A stretch of 64,000 nt of DNA from Streptomyces sp. NBC_00708 (lineage in GTDB: Bacteria > Actinomycetota > Actinomycetes > Streptomycetales > Streptomycetaceae). Under the pieces are notes generated by a model that was not told where the DNA came from, did no database searches, and worked only from the letters and a program-made list of their open reading frames with translations. Position numbers and translations under genes: made by a program. The DNA lies in assembly GCA_036226585.1 (NCBI GenBank), contig CP108997.1:2046001-2110000 (forward strand), given 5' to 3'. This document shows positions 51,839 through 59,863 of the stretch, piece by piece (position 1 is the stretch's first letter; each line of letters starts with the position of its first letter).

Positions 51839-51919
51839 CCTCCAAGGGTGAACGAAGCCGCCCCGCGCGTGCGACAGATTTCCCGGCGCGGTCCTGCCGT
51901 CGCCGCTACGCTCGGTCGC

Positions 51920-52192
51920 AACACGTTGACGGAGACGAGTAGCCGCGGGACCACGCGAGCAGAGAGAGCCGCCGGTAGCTGGGAAGGCGGCCTCGCGCCC
52001 CGGGGTGAAGACCCTCCTGAGCGCGGGGAGGAACGGTCTGATCGACGGCCCGATGCCCCGCCGGCCGGCCCCCGTCATCGGGCATGAATGAGGCCGCTGC
52101 TCCCCGAGCCGCGGTAAAGGCGCGGTGGCACCGCGAGTACCCTTCTCGTCCGCGCCCCCAAGGGATCAGAACGACGCCCCCGGAGGGCTGCG
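51920..52192 (+). promoter_or_regulatory. T-box riboswitch with GAC (Asp) specifier controlling aspS
   Basis: Canonical T-box leader. Stem I: base GGAG (51931-51934) pairs with CTCC (52014-52017). AGTA is on the 5' side of the specifier loop (51938-51941) and TGAAGACC on the 3' side, giving codon GAC (52010-52012). AGAGAG (51961-51966) and the apical helix GCCGCC/GGCGGC (51968-51973, 51986-51991) enclose the GCTG-GGAA motif, with GCGAG/CTCGC below. The T-box sequence GGTGGCACCGCG is at 52124-52135, followed by the conserved CTCGTCC. Its TGGC bulge would pair with an acceptor end bearing discriminator G, as in tRNA-Asp. No T-run terminator follows, and GGAGGG precedes the ATG, so control is probably translational. 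A -10-like TACGCT is at 51907-51912. Confidence 0.87.
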
Positions 52193-53515
52193 ATGATCCA
52201 CACGACTAGCCGTGTATGGGTGTCCGACCTGCGAGAACACGTCGGGCAGGCCGTATCCGTGTCAGGTTGGGTGAACACACTCCGCCTGCAGGGCAAGATG
52301 CAGTTCGTCGTCGTGCGTGACCACACCGGAATGGTGCAGGTGACCCACAGGCGCGGAGGCGAGGGCGACGCGGTCGAGGCCGCCCTGGAAGGCCTGACGT
52401 CCGAGTCCGCGGTCCGCATCACCGGCCGCGTGGTCGACAACCCGATCGTGAAGCTCGGCGGCCTGGAGATCCTCCCGGAGTCGGTCGAGGTCCTGAACCG
52501 GGCGGAGACACCGCTGCCCATCGACGACCGGACCGGCCTCGAAGGCCGCCTGGACTGGCGCTTCCTGGACGTACGCCGCCGGCCGCAGGCCCAGCTGCTG
52601 TTCGCTGTGCAGACCACGCTCGAACAGGGGATGCGCGAGTACGCCTACCTTCAGGGCTGCACCGAGATGCACACCCCGAAGCTGATGGGTACCGCGTCCG
52701 AGTCGGGCGCCGAGGTGTTCGAGCTCGGCTACTTCGACCGCTCCGCCTACCTCGCGCAGTCGCCCCAGTTCTTCAAGCAGATGGCGATCTCCGCAGGGAT
52801 CGACCGGCTCTTCGAGATCGGGCCCGTCTTCCGTGCCGAGCCGTCCTTCACCTCCCGGCACGCCACCGAATTCACCGGTGTGGACGTGGAGTTGGCCTGG
52901 ATCAACGGGTTCGAGGACGTGATGGCGTTCGAGGAGCAGATGCTCACGCACGCCCTCTCCAAGGTCGCCGACGCCCACGGCGAGGCGATCCGGGAGACCT
53001 TCGGTGTTGACGTCGCGGTGCCGACGACGCCCTTCCCGCGCATCACCATGGCCGAGACGCAGAAGATCCTGCGGGCCAAGGGCTGGGACCCCGAAGGGGT
53101 GAAGGAGGACCTGGACCCGGAGGGCGAGCGCGAGATCGCGGCGCACGTCCGGGAGGAGTTCGGACACGAGTGGGTGTTCGTCACCCACTACCCGAAGAGC
53201 ATCCGGCCCTTCTACCACATGCGGCCGCAGGACGACCCGGGTGTGACACTCAGCTTCGACCTGCTGTGGAAGGGACTGGAGGTCACGACGGGCGCGCAGC
53301 GTGAGCACCGCTACGACGTGCTCCTGAAGCAGGCCGCCGAGAAGGGCATGAGCACCGAGCCGATGCAGGACTACCTGAACGCCTTCCGCTACGGCTGCCC
53401 GCCGCACGGCGGTCTGGGCATGGGCCTCGGGCGCGTCCTGATGGTGATGCTCGGCCTCGACTCGATCCGGGAGGCCACGTTCCTCTTCCGCGGTCCGAAC
53501 CGGCTCACCCCGTAG
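52193..53515 (+). CDS. aspS: Archaeal-type aspartyl-tRNA synthetase
   Basis: A 440-residue class IIb synthetase charging tRNA with aspartate. The OB-fold anticodon domain is residues 1-105 (VSVSGWVNTLRLQGKMQFVVVRD). The catalytic core has YLAQSPQFFKQMAI, motif 2 FRAEPSFTSRHATEFTGVDVELAW and motif 3 GGLGMGLGRVLMVML, with the ending NRLTP. The short length and lack of the bacterial GAD insertion show the archaeal/eukaryal type, not the roughly 590-residue bacterial AspRS. At the two OB-fold positions said to give tRNA-Asp specificity in Thermococcus (Trp26, Lys85) it has Asn and Ile, suggesting a non-discriminating enzyme. A T-box leader controls it and GGAGGG precedes the ATG. Confidence 0.95.
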   Translation: MIHTTSRVWVSDLREHVGQAVSVSGWVNTLRLQGKMQFVVVRDHTGMVQVTHRRGGEGDAVEAALEGLTSESAVRITGRVVDNPIVKLGGLEILPESVEVLNRAETPLPIDDRTGLEGRLDWRFLDVRRRPQAQLLFAVQTTLEQGMREYAYLQGCTEMHTPKLMGTASESGAEVFELGYFDRSAYLAQSPQFFKQMAISAGIDRLFEIGPVFRAEPSFTSRHATEFTGVDVELAWINGFEDVMAFEEQMLTHALSKVADAHGEAIRETFGVDVAVPTTPFPRITMAETQKILRAKGWDPEGVKEDLDPEGEREIAAHVREEFGHEWVFVTHYPKSIRPFYHMRPQDDPGVTLSFDLLWKGLEVTTGAQREHRYDVLLKQAAEKGMSTEPMQDYLNAFRYGCPPHGGLGMGLGRVLMVMLGLDSIREATFLFRGPNRLTP

Positions 53516-53546
53516 GAGTCCGCCCGGACCCCGGCCTGAACGGCCG

Positions 53547-53582
53547 AACGGGGGTCACCACGTGCGCGTGGTGACCCCCGTT
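53547..53582. terminator. Perfect 16-bp hairpin terminator after aspS
   Basis: AACGGGGGTCACCACG (53547-53562) is exactly complementary to 53567-53582 around a TGCG tetraloop. It lies 31 bases after the aspS stop and 47 bases from the 3' end of the convergent CAT tRNA gene, so it may stop transcription from both sides. Confidence 0.85.
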
Positions 53583-53628
53583 CTCACGTTTACGCAGGAC
53601 AGATCGTTTCTTCCTGGCAACGCACGGG

Positions 53629-53702
53629 TGGGGCGGGTGGGACTCGAACCCACGGCCGACGGATTATGAGTCCGCTGCTCTAACCGGCTGAGCTACCGCC
53701 CC
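53629..53702 (-). tRNA. tRNA with CAT anticodon (elongator Met or lysidine-type Ile)
   Basis: A 74-nt cloverleaf: acceptor GGGGCGG/CCGCCCC, D-arm with AGCTCAGCCGGTTAGAGC, anticodon loop CTCATAA on stem CGGA/TCCG, T-arm GTGGGTTCGAGTCCCAC, discriminator A, no encoded CCA. The D-loop lacks initiator features and the acceptor begins with a paired G, so it is not initiator Met. The anticodon CAT could be Met or, if C34 becomes lysidine, Ile; I cannot decide from sequence alone. Confidence 0.93.
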
Positions 53703-53835
53703 GTTTCGGCGTGGCGCGTACATGTGTGCGCACCGTCTGCCGCAGCATAGCCGGTCATACGATCTCCCGCTGCGGATGCCCGGCTGTTGTTGACCATGAA
53801 GACGGCGCTGCCCGGCGGCCGGTTCCGGGCATACG

Positions 53836-53858
53836 AAAAAGGACCCCGAAGGGGGTCC
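53836..53858 (-). terminator. Rho-independent terminator of the tRNA-Asn pair
   Basis: On the minus strand a 7-bp GGACCCC stem with a CTTC-type loop is followed by five T residues, immediately downstream of the two tRNA-Asn genes. It is one of the few classic hairpin-plus-T-run terminators in the window. Confidence 0.85.
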
Positions 53859-53869
53859 TCTTCCGATCG

Positions 53870-53942
53870 CTCCCCCGACTGGACTCGAACCAGTAACCCT
53901 CCGGTTAACAGCCGAATGCTCTGCCAATTGAGCTACAGGGGA
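53870..53942 (-). tRNA. tRNA-Asn (GTT), second copy
   Basis: A 73-nt cloverleaf with acceptor TCCCCTG/CGGGGGA, loop CTGTTAA (anticodon GTT), T-arm ACTGGTTCGAGTCCAGT and discriminator G. The anticodon stem is TTCGG/CCGGA, containing one T-G wobble pair. It lies 5 bases downstream of the other copy and shares its transcript and terminator. Confidence 0.97.
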
Positions 53943-53947
53943 TCGCG

Positions 53948-54020
53948 CTCCCCCGACTGGACTCGAACCAGTAACCTGCCGGTTAACAGCCGGCTGCTCT
54001 GCCAATTGAGCTACAGGGGA
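53948..54020 (-). tRNA. tRNA-Asn (GTT), first copy
   Basis: A 73-nt tRNA identical to its neighbour except in the anticodon stem and base of the variable region. Here the stem is the all-GC GCCGG/CCGGC. Anticodon GTT, discriminator G, no encoded CCA. It is the promoter-proximal copy of a two-gene tRNA-Asn transcription unit. Confidence 0.97.
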
Positions 54021-54200
54021 TTGCTGCGGTGCCTCGAACGTACCTGCCTGGCGGATGCCGGGCGGCGCGCGTTCGCTGCGACACATACATTAGCGCAAGC
54101 AGGGGGGTGCTTTGCCAATCGGTATCGGCCGGGGTGATCTCGGGCGTCTGCGGGTAGGCGGGCAGCACACGTCGCACGGAGCGAAGGAAGGGTGGCAGCC

Positions 54201-54503
54201 ATGCGGTACCGGCTCACGTTCATCGCCGGAGTGGCCCTCGGTTACGTGCTCGGCACGCGGGCCGGGCGCGAGCGCTACGAGCAGCTGAAGAAGTCCGCAC
54301 GCCAGTTCGCCCAGAACCCGGCCGTGCGCAACACCTGCGAGACCGCGGCCCAGAGCGGCCGGGAGTTCGCGGGGAAGGCGTACCACGCGGTGGGCGAGAA
54401 GGTCGGCGACAAGGTGCCGGCGTCCGTGACGGACCGGGTGCGGTCGTTGCGGGGGCGCGGGAACGGCGGGGCCGAGGACGACTGGGGGACCACCAACACC
54501 TAG
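54201..54503 (+). CDS. Small YtxH-like protein
   Basis: A 100-residue basic protein. The N-terminus MRYRLTFIAGVALGYVLGTRAGRERYEQL has a short membrane segment and the GY-x-x-GTRAGRERY pattern common in actinobacterial YtxH-like proteins. The rest is an amphipathic helix and a charged tail ending DDWGTTNT. I chose the ATG at 54201 with AAGGAAGG 9 bases upstream; GTG 54192 would overlap that site. Function unknown, possibly cell-envelope stress. Confidence 0.75.
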   Translation: MRYRLTFIAGVALGYVLGTRAGRERYEQLKKSARQFAQNPAVRNTCETAAQSGREFAGKAYHAVGEKVGDKVPASVTDRVRSLRGRGNGGAEDDWGTTNT

Positions 54504-54572
54504 TCGGCCCCGCAACGGCTTCTGCCGCGCCACCGGTACGGGAAACCTCCGGAGGTGCGGCAGAATCTGTGT

Positions 54573-56018
54573 ATGGGCATAGTCGCCGGCTTGGACAGTT
54601 CTTCCGCGTTCACTCACATCGTGGTCTGCGATACGGACACGGGCGCCGTACTGCGCGAGGGGTACGCCGCACACCCCGTCGAGGCGAAGGCCACCGAGGT
54701 CGATCCGCAGGCGTGGCTGCTCTCCCTCGGTGAGGCCGCCACCGGCGGGCTGCTCGAAGGGGTGCAGGCCATCGGCGTGTCCGCGCAGCAGCACGGGCTC
54801 GTACCGCTGGACCACCAGGGCAACCTCGTACGCCCCGCGCTGCTCGGCAACGACAAGCGGACGCAGGCCGCGGCGGCCGATCTGATCGACGGGCTCGGCG
54901 GGCGGCAGGCCTGGGCCGAGGCGGTCGGGGCGGTGCCGCAGGCGGCGCAGCCGGTGGCCAAGCTGCGCTGGCTGGCGCGCACCGAGCCGGAGCAGGCGCA
55001 GCGGGTGGCGGCGGTGCTCCAGCCGCACGACTGGCTGGTGTGGCAGCTGCTGGGGCGGCCGGCCCGGCGGACCACCGACCGGGGCGCCGCTTCGGGGACC
55101 GGGTACTGGTCGGCGGGGACGGAGTCCTACCGGCCGGATCTGGTGGAGCTGGCGCTCGGCCACCAGGCGGCGCTGCCGGAGGTGCTCGGCCCGTCCGACG
55201 CGGCCGGGATGACGCCGGAGGGGCTGCTGATCTCGGCCGGGACCGGCGAGACCATGGCGGCGGCCTTCGGGCTCGGGGTCGGGGTCGGCGACGCGGTCGT
55301 GTCGCTGGGGGCCTCGGGTTCCGTGATGGCGGTGCACCACGAGGCGCTGGCCGATCCGACCGGGATGATCACCTCGTTCGCCGACGCGACGGGCATGCAT
55401 CTGCCGGTGGTGCACACGTCGAACGCCGTACGGGCGCTGCGCGGCACCGCCGAGATGCTGGACGTGGAAGGGCTCGACGCGCTGTCCGCGCTGGCCCTGA
55501 AGTCGACGGCCGGCTCCTCGGGGCTCGTACTCCTGCCGTATCTGGAAGGTGAGCGCACCCCGCAGCTGCCGCACACCGCCGGGACGCTGTGCGGGCTGCG
55601 GCGGGAGTCGATGAAGCCGGAGCACCTGGCGCGGGCCGCGTTCGAGGGGATGCTCTGCTCGCTGGCGGACGCGCTCGACGTGCTGCGCGGCCGGGGCGTG
55701 GAGGTGCGGCGGGTGTTCCTGTTGGGCGCGGCGGCCGAGCTGTCTGCGGTGCAGCAGCTGGCGCCCTCGCTGCTGGGGACGCAGGTGGTCGTACCGCAGC
55801 CCGCCCAGTACGCGGCGCTGGGGGCGGCCCGGCAGGCGGCCTGGGCGCTCGGGGTCTCGCAGGGGGCGCTCGACGGGCGCACTCCCCCGGCCTGGCAGGG
55901 CGCGTCGGCGCAGGTGCTGGAGCCCGGCGAGGAGCTTCCCGTGGGGCAGGCCGTGCGTCAGCAGTACATCGCGACGCGGGACCAGATTCACCCGGGGGCG
56001 TTCGACCCGGCACGGTGA
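54573..56018 (+). CDS. xylB: FGGY-family sugar kinase, xylulokinase-like
   Basis: A 481-residue sugar kinase phosphorylating a pentulose, probably D-xylulose. N-terminal FGGY motifs are MGIVAGLDSSSAFTHIVVCD (phosphate-1), IGVSAQQHGLVPLD and LLGNDKRT. The C-terminal domain has ISAGTGETMAAAFG, VSLGASGSVMAVHH, RAAFEGMLCSLADALDVL and FLLGAAAELSAVQQL. The exact sugar is inferred from resemblance to Streptomyces xylB. The ATG at 54573 is preferred, though its ribosome site is distant (GGAGG about 20 bases upstream). No xylA is seen nearby. Confidence 0.88.
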   Translation: MGIVAGLDSSSAFTHIVVCDTDTGAVLREGYAAHPVEAKATEVDPQAWLLSLGEAATGGLLEGVQAIGVSAQQHGLVPLDHQGNLVRPALLGNDKRTQAAAADLIDGLGGRQAWAEAVGAVPQAAQPVAKLRWLARTEPEQAQRVAAVLQPHDWLVWQLLGRPARRTTDRGAASGTGYWSAGTESYRPDLVELALGHQAALPEVLGPSDAAGMTPEGLLISAGTGETMAAAFGLGVGVGDAVVSLGASGSVMAVHHEALADPTGMITSFADATGMHLPVVHTSNAVRALRGTAEMLDVEGLDALSALALKSTAGSSGLVLLPYLEGERTPQLPHTAGTLCGLRRESMKPEHLARAAFEGMLCSLADALDVLRGRGVEVRRVFLLGAAAELSAVQQLAPSLLGTQVVVPQPAQYAALGAARQAAWALGVSQGALDGRTPPAWQGASAQVLEPGEELPVGQAVRQQYIATRDQIHPGAFDPAR

Positions 56019-56025
56019 GTGCGGA

Positions 56026-56093
56026 GGGACCGCGAAAATTATGGACCGGGTCCGTTTTTTGACCTGGACTTGAATAAAAACGTTCGCGGTCCC
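56026..56093. promoter_or_regulatory. Long-range inverted repeat enclosing an AT-rich island
   Basis: Perfect 11-bp arms GGGACCGCGAA (56026-56036) and TTCGCGGTCCC (56083-56093) enclose 46 bases. Within them are a GGACCGGGTCC palindrome (56043-56053), a six-T run and GAATAAAAAC. The AT content is exceptional for this window. It may be a terminator for xylB or the promoter/operator of the ABC exporter. Confidence 0.5.
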
Positions 56094-56154
56094 GGCGAGC
56101 GGTGCCGGAAGATGGGTCGGCTCCCCCGACCTACGCCGACTCCGAGAGACACGC

Positions 56155-57888
56155 GTGCTCATAAAAATTCTGCGGGCCTATCTCGGTCCGTACAAGAAAC
56201 CACTCGCGGTGCTGGTCGTCTTCCAGCTGCTGCAGACCTGCGCCACCCTCTACCTCCCGACCCTCAACGCCGACATCATCGACAACGGTGTCGTGCGGGG
56301 GGACACGGGCTACATCCTCCAGTACGGCGGCGTGATGATCGTCGTCAGCATCGCCCAGGTGGTCTGCAACATCGGGGCCGTCTACATCGGTGCCCGTACG
56401 GCGTCGGCGCTCGGGCGGGACGTGCGGGCGTCGGTCTTCGACCGGGTGCAGTCGTTCTCCTCGCGCGAGGTCGGGCGCTTCGGCGCACCCTCGCTGATCA
56501 CCCGTACGACCAATGACGTCCAGCAGATACAGATGCTGGTGCTGATGACGTTCACGCTGATGGTGTCGGCGCCGATCATGTGTGTCGGCGGCGTCATCAT
56601 GGCGCTGGGCCAGGACGTGCCGCTCTCGGCGGTGCTGCTGGCCGTGGTGCCGGTGCTCGGGATCGCGGTCAGCCTGATCGTGCGGAAGATGCGCCCGCTG
56701 TTCCGTCAGATGCAGAAGCGGCTCGACACGGTGAACCGGGTGCTGCGCGAGCAGATCACCGGCAACCGCGTCATCCGCGCGTTCGTGCGCGACGACTACG
56801 AGGAGGGGCGCTTCCGGGGCGCCAACACCGAGCTGACGGACGTGGCGCTGTCGACGGGCCGGCTGATGGCCCTGATGTTCCCGACGGTGATGACCGTCGT
56901 GAACGTGTCGTCGATCGCCGTCGTCTGGTTCGGCGCGCACCGCATCGACAGCGGCGGCATGGAGATCGGTGCGCTGACCGCGTTCCTCGCCTATCTGATG
57001 CAGATCGTCATGTCGGTGATGATGGCGACCTTCATGTTCATGATGGTCCCGCGCGCCGAGGTGTGCGCGGAGCGCATCCAGGAGGTCCTGGAGACCGAGT
57101 CCAGCGTCGTCCCGCCGGTCGAGCCGGTACGGGAACTGCGCGCCCACGGGCATCTGGAGGTGCGGGGCGCGGACTTCCGCTACCCGGGCGCCGAGCAGCC
57201 GGTGCTGCGGTCGGTGGACCTGGTGGCGCGGCCGGGCGAGACGACCGCGATCATCGGGTCGACCGGCAGCGGGAAGTCGACGCTGCTCGGGCTCGTACCC
57301 CGGCTGTTCGACGTGACGGACGGCCAGGTGCTGGTCGACGGGACGGACGTGCGGACGCTGGACCCGGTGCTGCTGGCGAAGACGGTGAGCCTGGTCCCGC
57401 AGAAGCCGTACCTGTTCTCGGGGACGGTCGCGACGAACCTGCGGTACGGGAACCCGGACGCGACCGACGAGGAGCTGTGGCACGCGCTGGAGGTCGCCCA
57501 GGCCAAGGAGTTCGTCGAGGCCCTGGAGCACGGGCTCGACGCGCCGATCGCGCAGGGCGGCACCAATGTCTCCGGCGGTCAGCGCCAGCGGCTGTCGATC
57601 GCGCGGACGCTGGTGCAGCGGCCGGAGATCTACCTCTTCGACGACTCGTTCTCGGCGCTGGACTACGCGACGGACGCGGCGCTGCGGGCGGCGCTCGGGC
57701 GGGAGACCGCTCGGGCGACCGTGGTGATCGTGGCGCAGCGGGTCTCCACGATCCGCGAGGCCGACCGGATCATCGTGCTGGACGAGGGGCGGGTCGTCGG
57801 GACCGGCACCCATCACGAGCTGATGGACGGCAATGACACGTACCGGGAGATCGTGCTCTCCCAGCTGACGGAAGCGGAGGCCGCGTAA
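56155..57888 (+). CDS. ABC exporter half-transporter A (degenerate Walker B)
   Basis: A 577-residue fused permease-ATPase with six membrane helices in the first about 300 residues. The nucleotide domain has Walker A GSTGSGKST (about 368), Q-loop LVPQKPYLFSG, signature NVSGGQRQR and Walker B IYLFDDSFSALD (about 491). The catalytic Glu after Walker B is Asp, as in the non-consensus subunit of heterodimeric exporters such as TM287/288. The start is GTG at 56155. Its TAA stop overlaps the ATG of the partner (TAATG). Confidence 0.93.
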   Translation: MLIKILRAYLGPYKKPLAVLVVFQLLQTCATLYLPTLNADIIDNGVVRGDTGYILQYGGVMIVVSIAQVVCNIGAVYIGARTASALGRDVRASVFDRVQSFSSREVGRFGAPSLITRTTNDVQQIQMLVLMTFTLMVSAPIMCVGGVIMALGQDVPLSAVLLAVVPVLGIAVSLIVRKMRPLFRQMQKRLDTVNRVLREQITGNRVIRAFVRDDYEEGRFRGANTELTDVALSTGRLMALMFPTVMTVVNVSSIAVVWFGAHRIDSGGMEIGALTAFLAYLMQIVMSVMMATFMFMMVPRAEVCAERIQEVLETESSVVPPVEPVRELRAHGHLEVRGADFRYPGAEQPVLRSVDLVARPGETTAIIGSTGSGKSTLLGLVPRLFDVTDGQVLVDGTDVRTLDPVLLAKTVSLVPQKPYLFSGTVATNLRYGNPDATDEELWHALEVAQAKEFVEALEHGLDAPIAQGGTNVSGGQRQRLSIARTLVQRPEIYLFDDSFSALDYATDAALRAALGRETARATVVIVAQRVSTIREADRIIVLDEGRVVGTGTHHELMDGNDTYREIVLSQLTEAEAA

Positions 57889-59819
57889 TGGCCGGGCCTG
57901 GCGGACGCATGATGGCGGGCGGGGCGCCGACCGAGCGGTCCATGGACTTCAAGGGGTCCTCGAAGCGGCTGCTGAAGCGCTTCGCCGCCGAGAAGAACAC
58001 CCTGTACATGATGCTGGTGGCGGTCGCCCTCAGCGTCGGGCTCTCCGTGGTCGGCCCGAAGATCCTCGGCCGGGCCACCGACCTGGTGTTCGCCGGTGTC
58101 ATCGGCCGGGGCATGGACGCGGGCACGACCAAGGAGCAGGCCGTCGAGGGCCTGCGCAGGAGCAACAGCGGCCTGGCCGACATGCTCTCCAAGGTGGACT
58201 TCACGCCGGGGCAGGGCATCGACTTCGGCGCGGTGGGCGATGTCCTGCTGATGGCGCTGGCGGTGTACGTCGGCGCCGGGCTGCTGATGCTGGTGTCGAC
58301 GCGGCTGTCGATCCGGGTGATCAACCGGGTCGTGTTCCAGCTGCGCGAGGACATCCAGACCAAGCTGTCGCGGCTGCCGCTGTCGTACTTCGACCGCGCC
58401 AAGCGCGGCGAGGTGCTGAGCCGGGCGACGAACGACATCGACAACATCTCGCAGACGATGCAGCAGACGATGGGCCAGCTCATCAACTCGCTGCTGACGA
58501 TCGTCGGCGTGCTGGTGATGATGTTCTGGATCTCGCCGCTGCTGGCGCTGGTCGCGCTGGTGACGGTGCCGCTGTCGGTGGTCGTGGCGGCGAAGGTCGG
58601 CAAGCGTTCGCAGCCGCAGTTCGTGCAGCAGTGGAAGGTGACGGGCAAGCTCAACGCCCATATCGAGGAGATGTACACCGGCCACACCCTGGTGAAGGTC
58701 TTCGGCCGGCAGGAGGAGTCCGCGCGGGACTTCGCCGAGCAGAACGAGGCGCTGTACGAGGCCGGGTTCAAGGCGCAGTTCAACAGCGGGATCATGCAGC
58801 CGCTGATGATGTTCGTGTCGAACCTGAACTATGTGCTGATCGCCGTGGTCGGCGGGCTGCGGGTCGCGTCCGGCGCGCTGTCGATCGGTGATGTGCAGGC
58901 GTTCATCCAGTACTCGCGGCAGTTCTCGATGCCGCTGACCCAGGTCGCCTCGATGGCGAACCTGGTGCAGTCCGGTGTGGCGTCGGCGGAGCGGATCTTC
59001 GAGCTGCTGGACGCCGAGGAGCAGGAGGCCGACCCGGCGAAGGGCGAGGGCGAGCACCCCGGCATCCTGCGCGGCAGCGTCGCGCTGGAGAACGTGGCGT
59101 TCCGCTACGACCCGGAGAAGCCGCTCATCGAGGACCTGTCGCTGAACGTCGAACCGGGCCACACGGTGGCGATCGTCGGCCCGACGGGCGCCGGCAAGAC
59201 CACGCTGGTCAACCTGCTGATGCGGTTCTACGAGGTGACGGGCGGCCGGATCACGCTGGACGGCGTCGACATCGCGAAGATGTCGCGGGCCGACCTGCGC
59301 TCGGGCATCGGCATGGTCCTCCAGGACACCTGGCTGTTCGGCGGGACCATCGCGGAGAACATCGCCTACGGGGCCTCCGGCGACGTCGGCCGGGAGCGGA
59401 TCGAGGAGGCGGCGAGGGCGGCCCACGCCGACCGCTTCATCCGGACCCTGCCGGACGGTTACGACACGGTGATCGACGACGAGGGCTCCGGGGTCAGCGC
59501 GGGCGAGAAGCAGCTGATCACGATCGCGCGGGCGTTCCTGTCCGACCCGGTGATACTCGTGCTCGACGAGGCGACCAGCTCGGTCGACACCCGCACCGAG
59601 GTGCTGATCCAGAAGGCGATGGCGGGCCTCGCGCACGGCCGTACGAGCTTCGTGATCGCGCACCGGCTCTCCACGATCCGGGACGCCGACGTCATCCTGG
59701 TCATGGAGAACGGGTCGATCGTCGAGCAGGGCACGCACGACGAACTGCTGGAGGCCGGGGGCGCCTACGCCCGGCTGTACGCGGCGCAGTTCGCCCAGGC
59801 GGTCGCCGAGGTCGACTGA
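57888..59819 (+). CDS. ABC exporter half-transporter B (consensus Walker B, altered signature)
   Basis: A 643-residue partner subunit with a longer N-terminus and an insertion between TM1 and TM2 (about 70-110). Walker A is GPTGAGKTT (about 431), Walker B VILVLDEATSSVD (about 554) with the catalytic Glu intact. The signature is GVSAGEKQL rather than SGGQ. Together with subunit A this gives one active and one degenerate ATP site. The H-loop IAHRLSTIRDAD is normal. The substrate (drug or lipid) is unknown. Confidence 0.94.
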   Translation: MAGPGGRMMAGGAPTERSMDFKGSSKRLLKRFAAEKNTLYMMLVAVALSVGLSVVGPKILGRATDLVFAGVIGRGMDAGTTKEQAVEGLRRSNSGLADMLSKVDFTPGQGIDFGAVGDVLLMALAVYVGAGLLMLVSTRLSIRVINRVVFQLREDIQTKLSRLPLSYFDRAKRGEVLSRATNDIDNISQTMQQTMGQLINSLLTIVGVLVMMFWISPLLALVALVTVPLSVVVAAKVGKRSQPQFVQQWKVTGKLNAHIEEMYTGHTLVKVFGRQEESARDFAEQNEALYEAGFKAQFNSGIMQPLMMFVSNLNYVLIAVVGGLRVASGALSIGDVQAFIQYSRQFSMPLTQVASMANLVQSGVASAERIFELLDAEEQEADPAKGEGEHPGILRGSVALENVAFRYDPEKPLIEDLSLNVEPGHTVAIVGPTGAGKTTLVNLLMRFYEVTGGRITLDGVDIAKMSRADLRSGIGMVLQDTWLFGGTIAENIAYGASGDVGRERIEEAARAAHADRFIRTLPDGYDTVIDDEGSGVSAGEKQLITIARAFLSDPVILVLDEATSSVDTRTEVLIQKAMAGLAHGRTSFVIAHRLSTIRDADVILVMENGSIVEQGTHDELLEAGGAYARLYAAQFAQAVAEVD

Positions 59820-59863
59820 GCCGTGGCCGCTCCGCGGCTGCCCCGGGTGTACGCGCGTGCGCG

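Noticed and set aside
49526..52087. An 850-codon plus-strand open frame opposite the MFS and APH-fold genes
   Set aside because: Low-complexity, charged and proline-rich composition with no domain. The opposite strand encodes recognisable proteins, and its right end runs into the T-box leader.
52136..52192. Rho-independent terminator inside the T-box leader
   Set aside because: No T-run follows any stem. The ribosome site is within the last helix region, so translational control is more likely than transcription attenuation.
54081..54118. Promoter for the tRNA-Asn pair (TTGGCA with TAATGT on the minus strand)
   Set aside because: A 20-base spacer is too long for a confident call, although some promoter must exist nearby.
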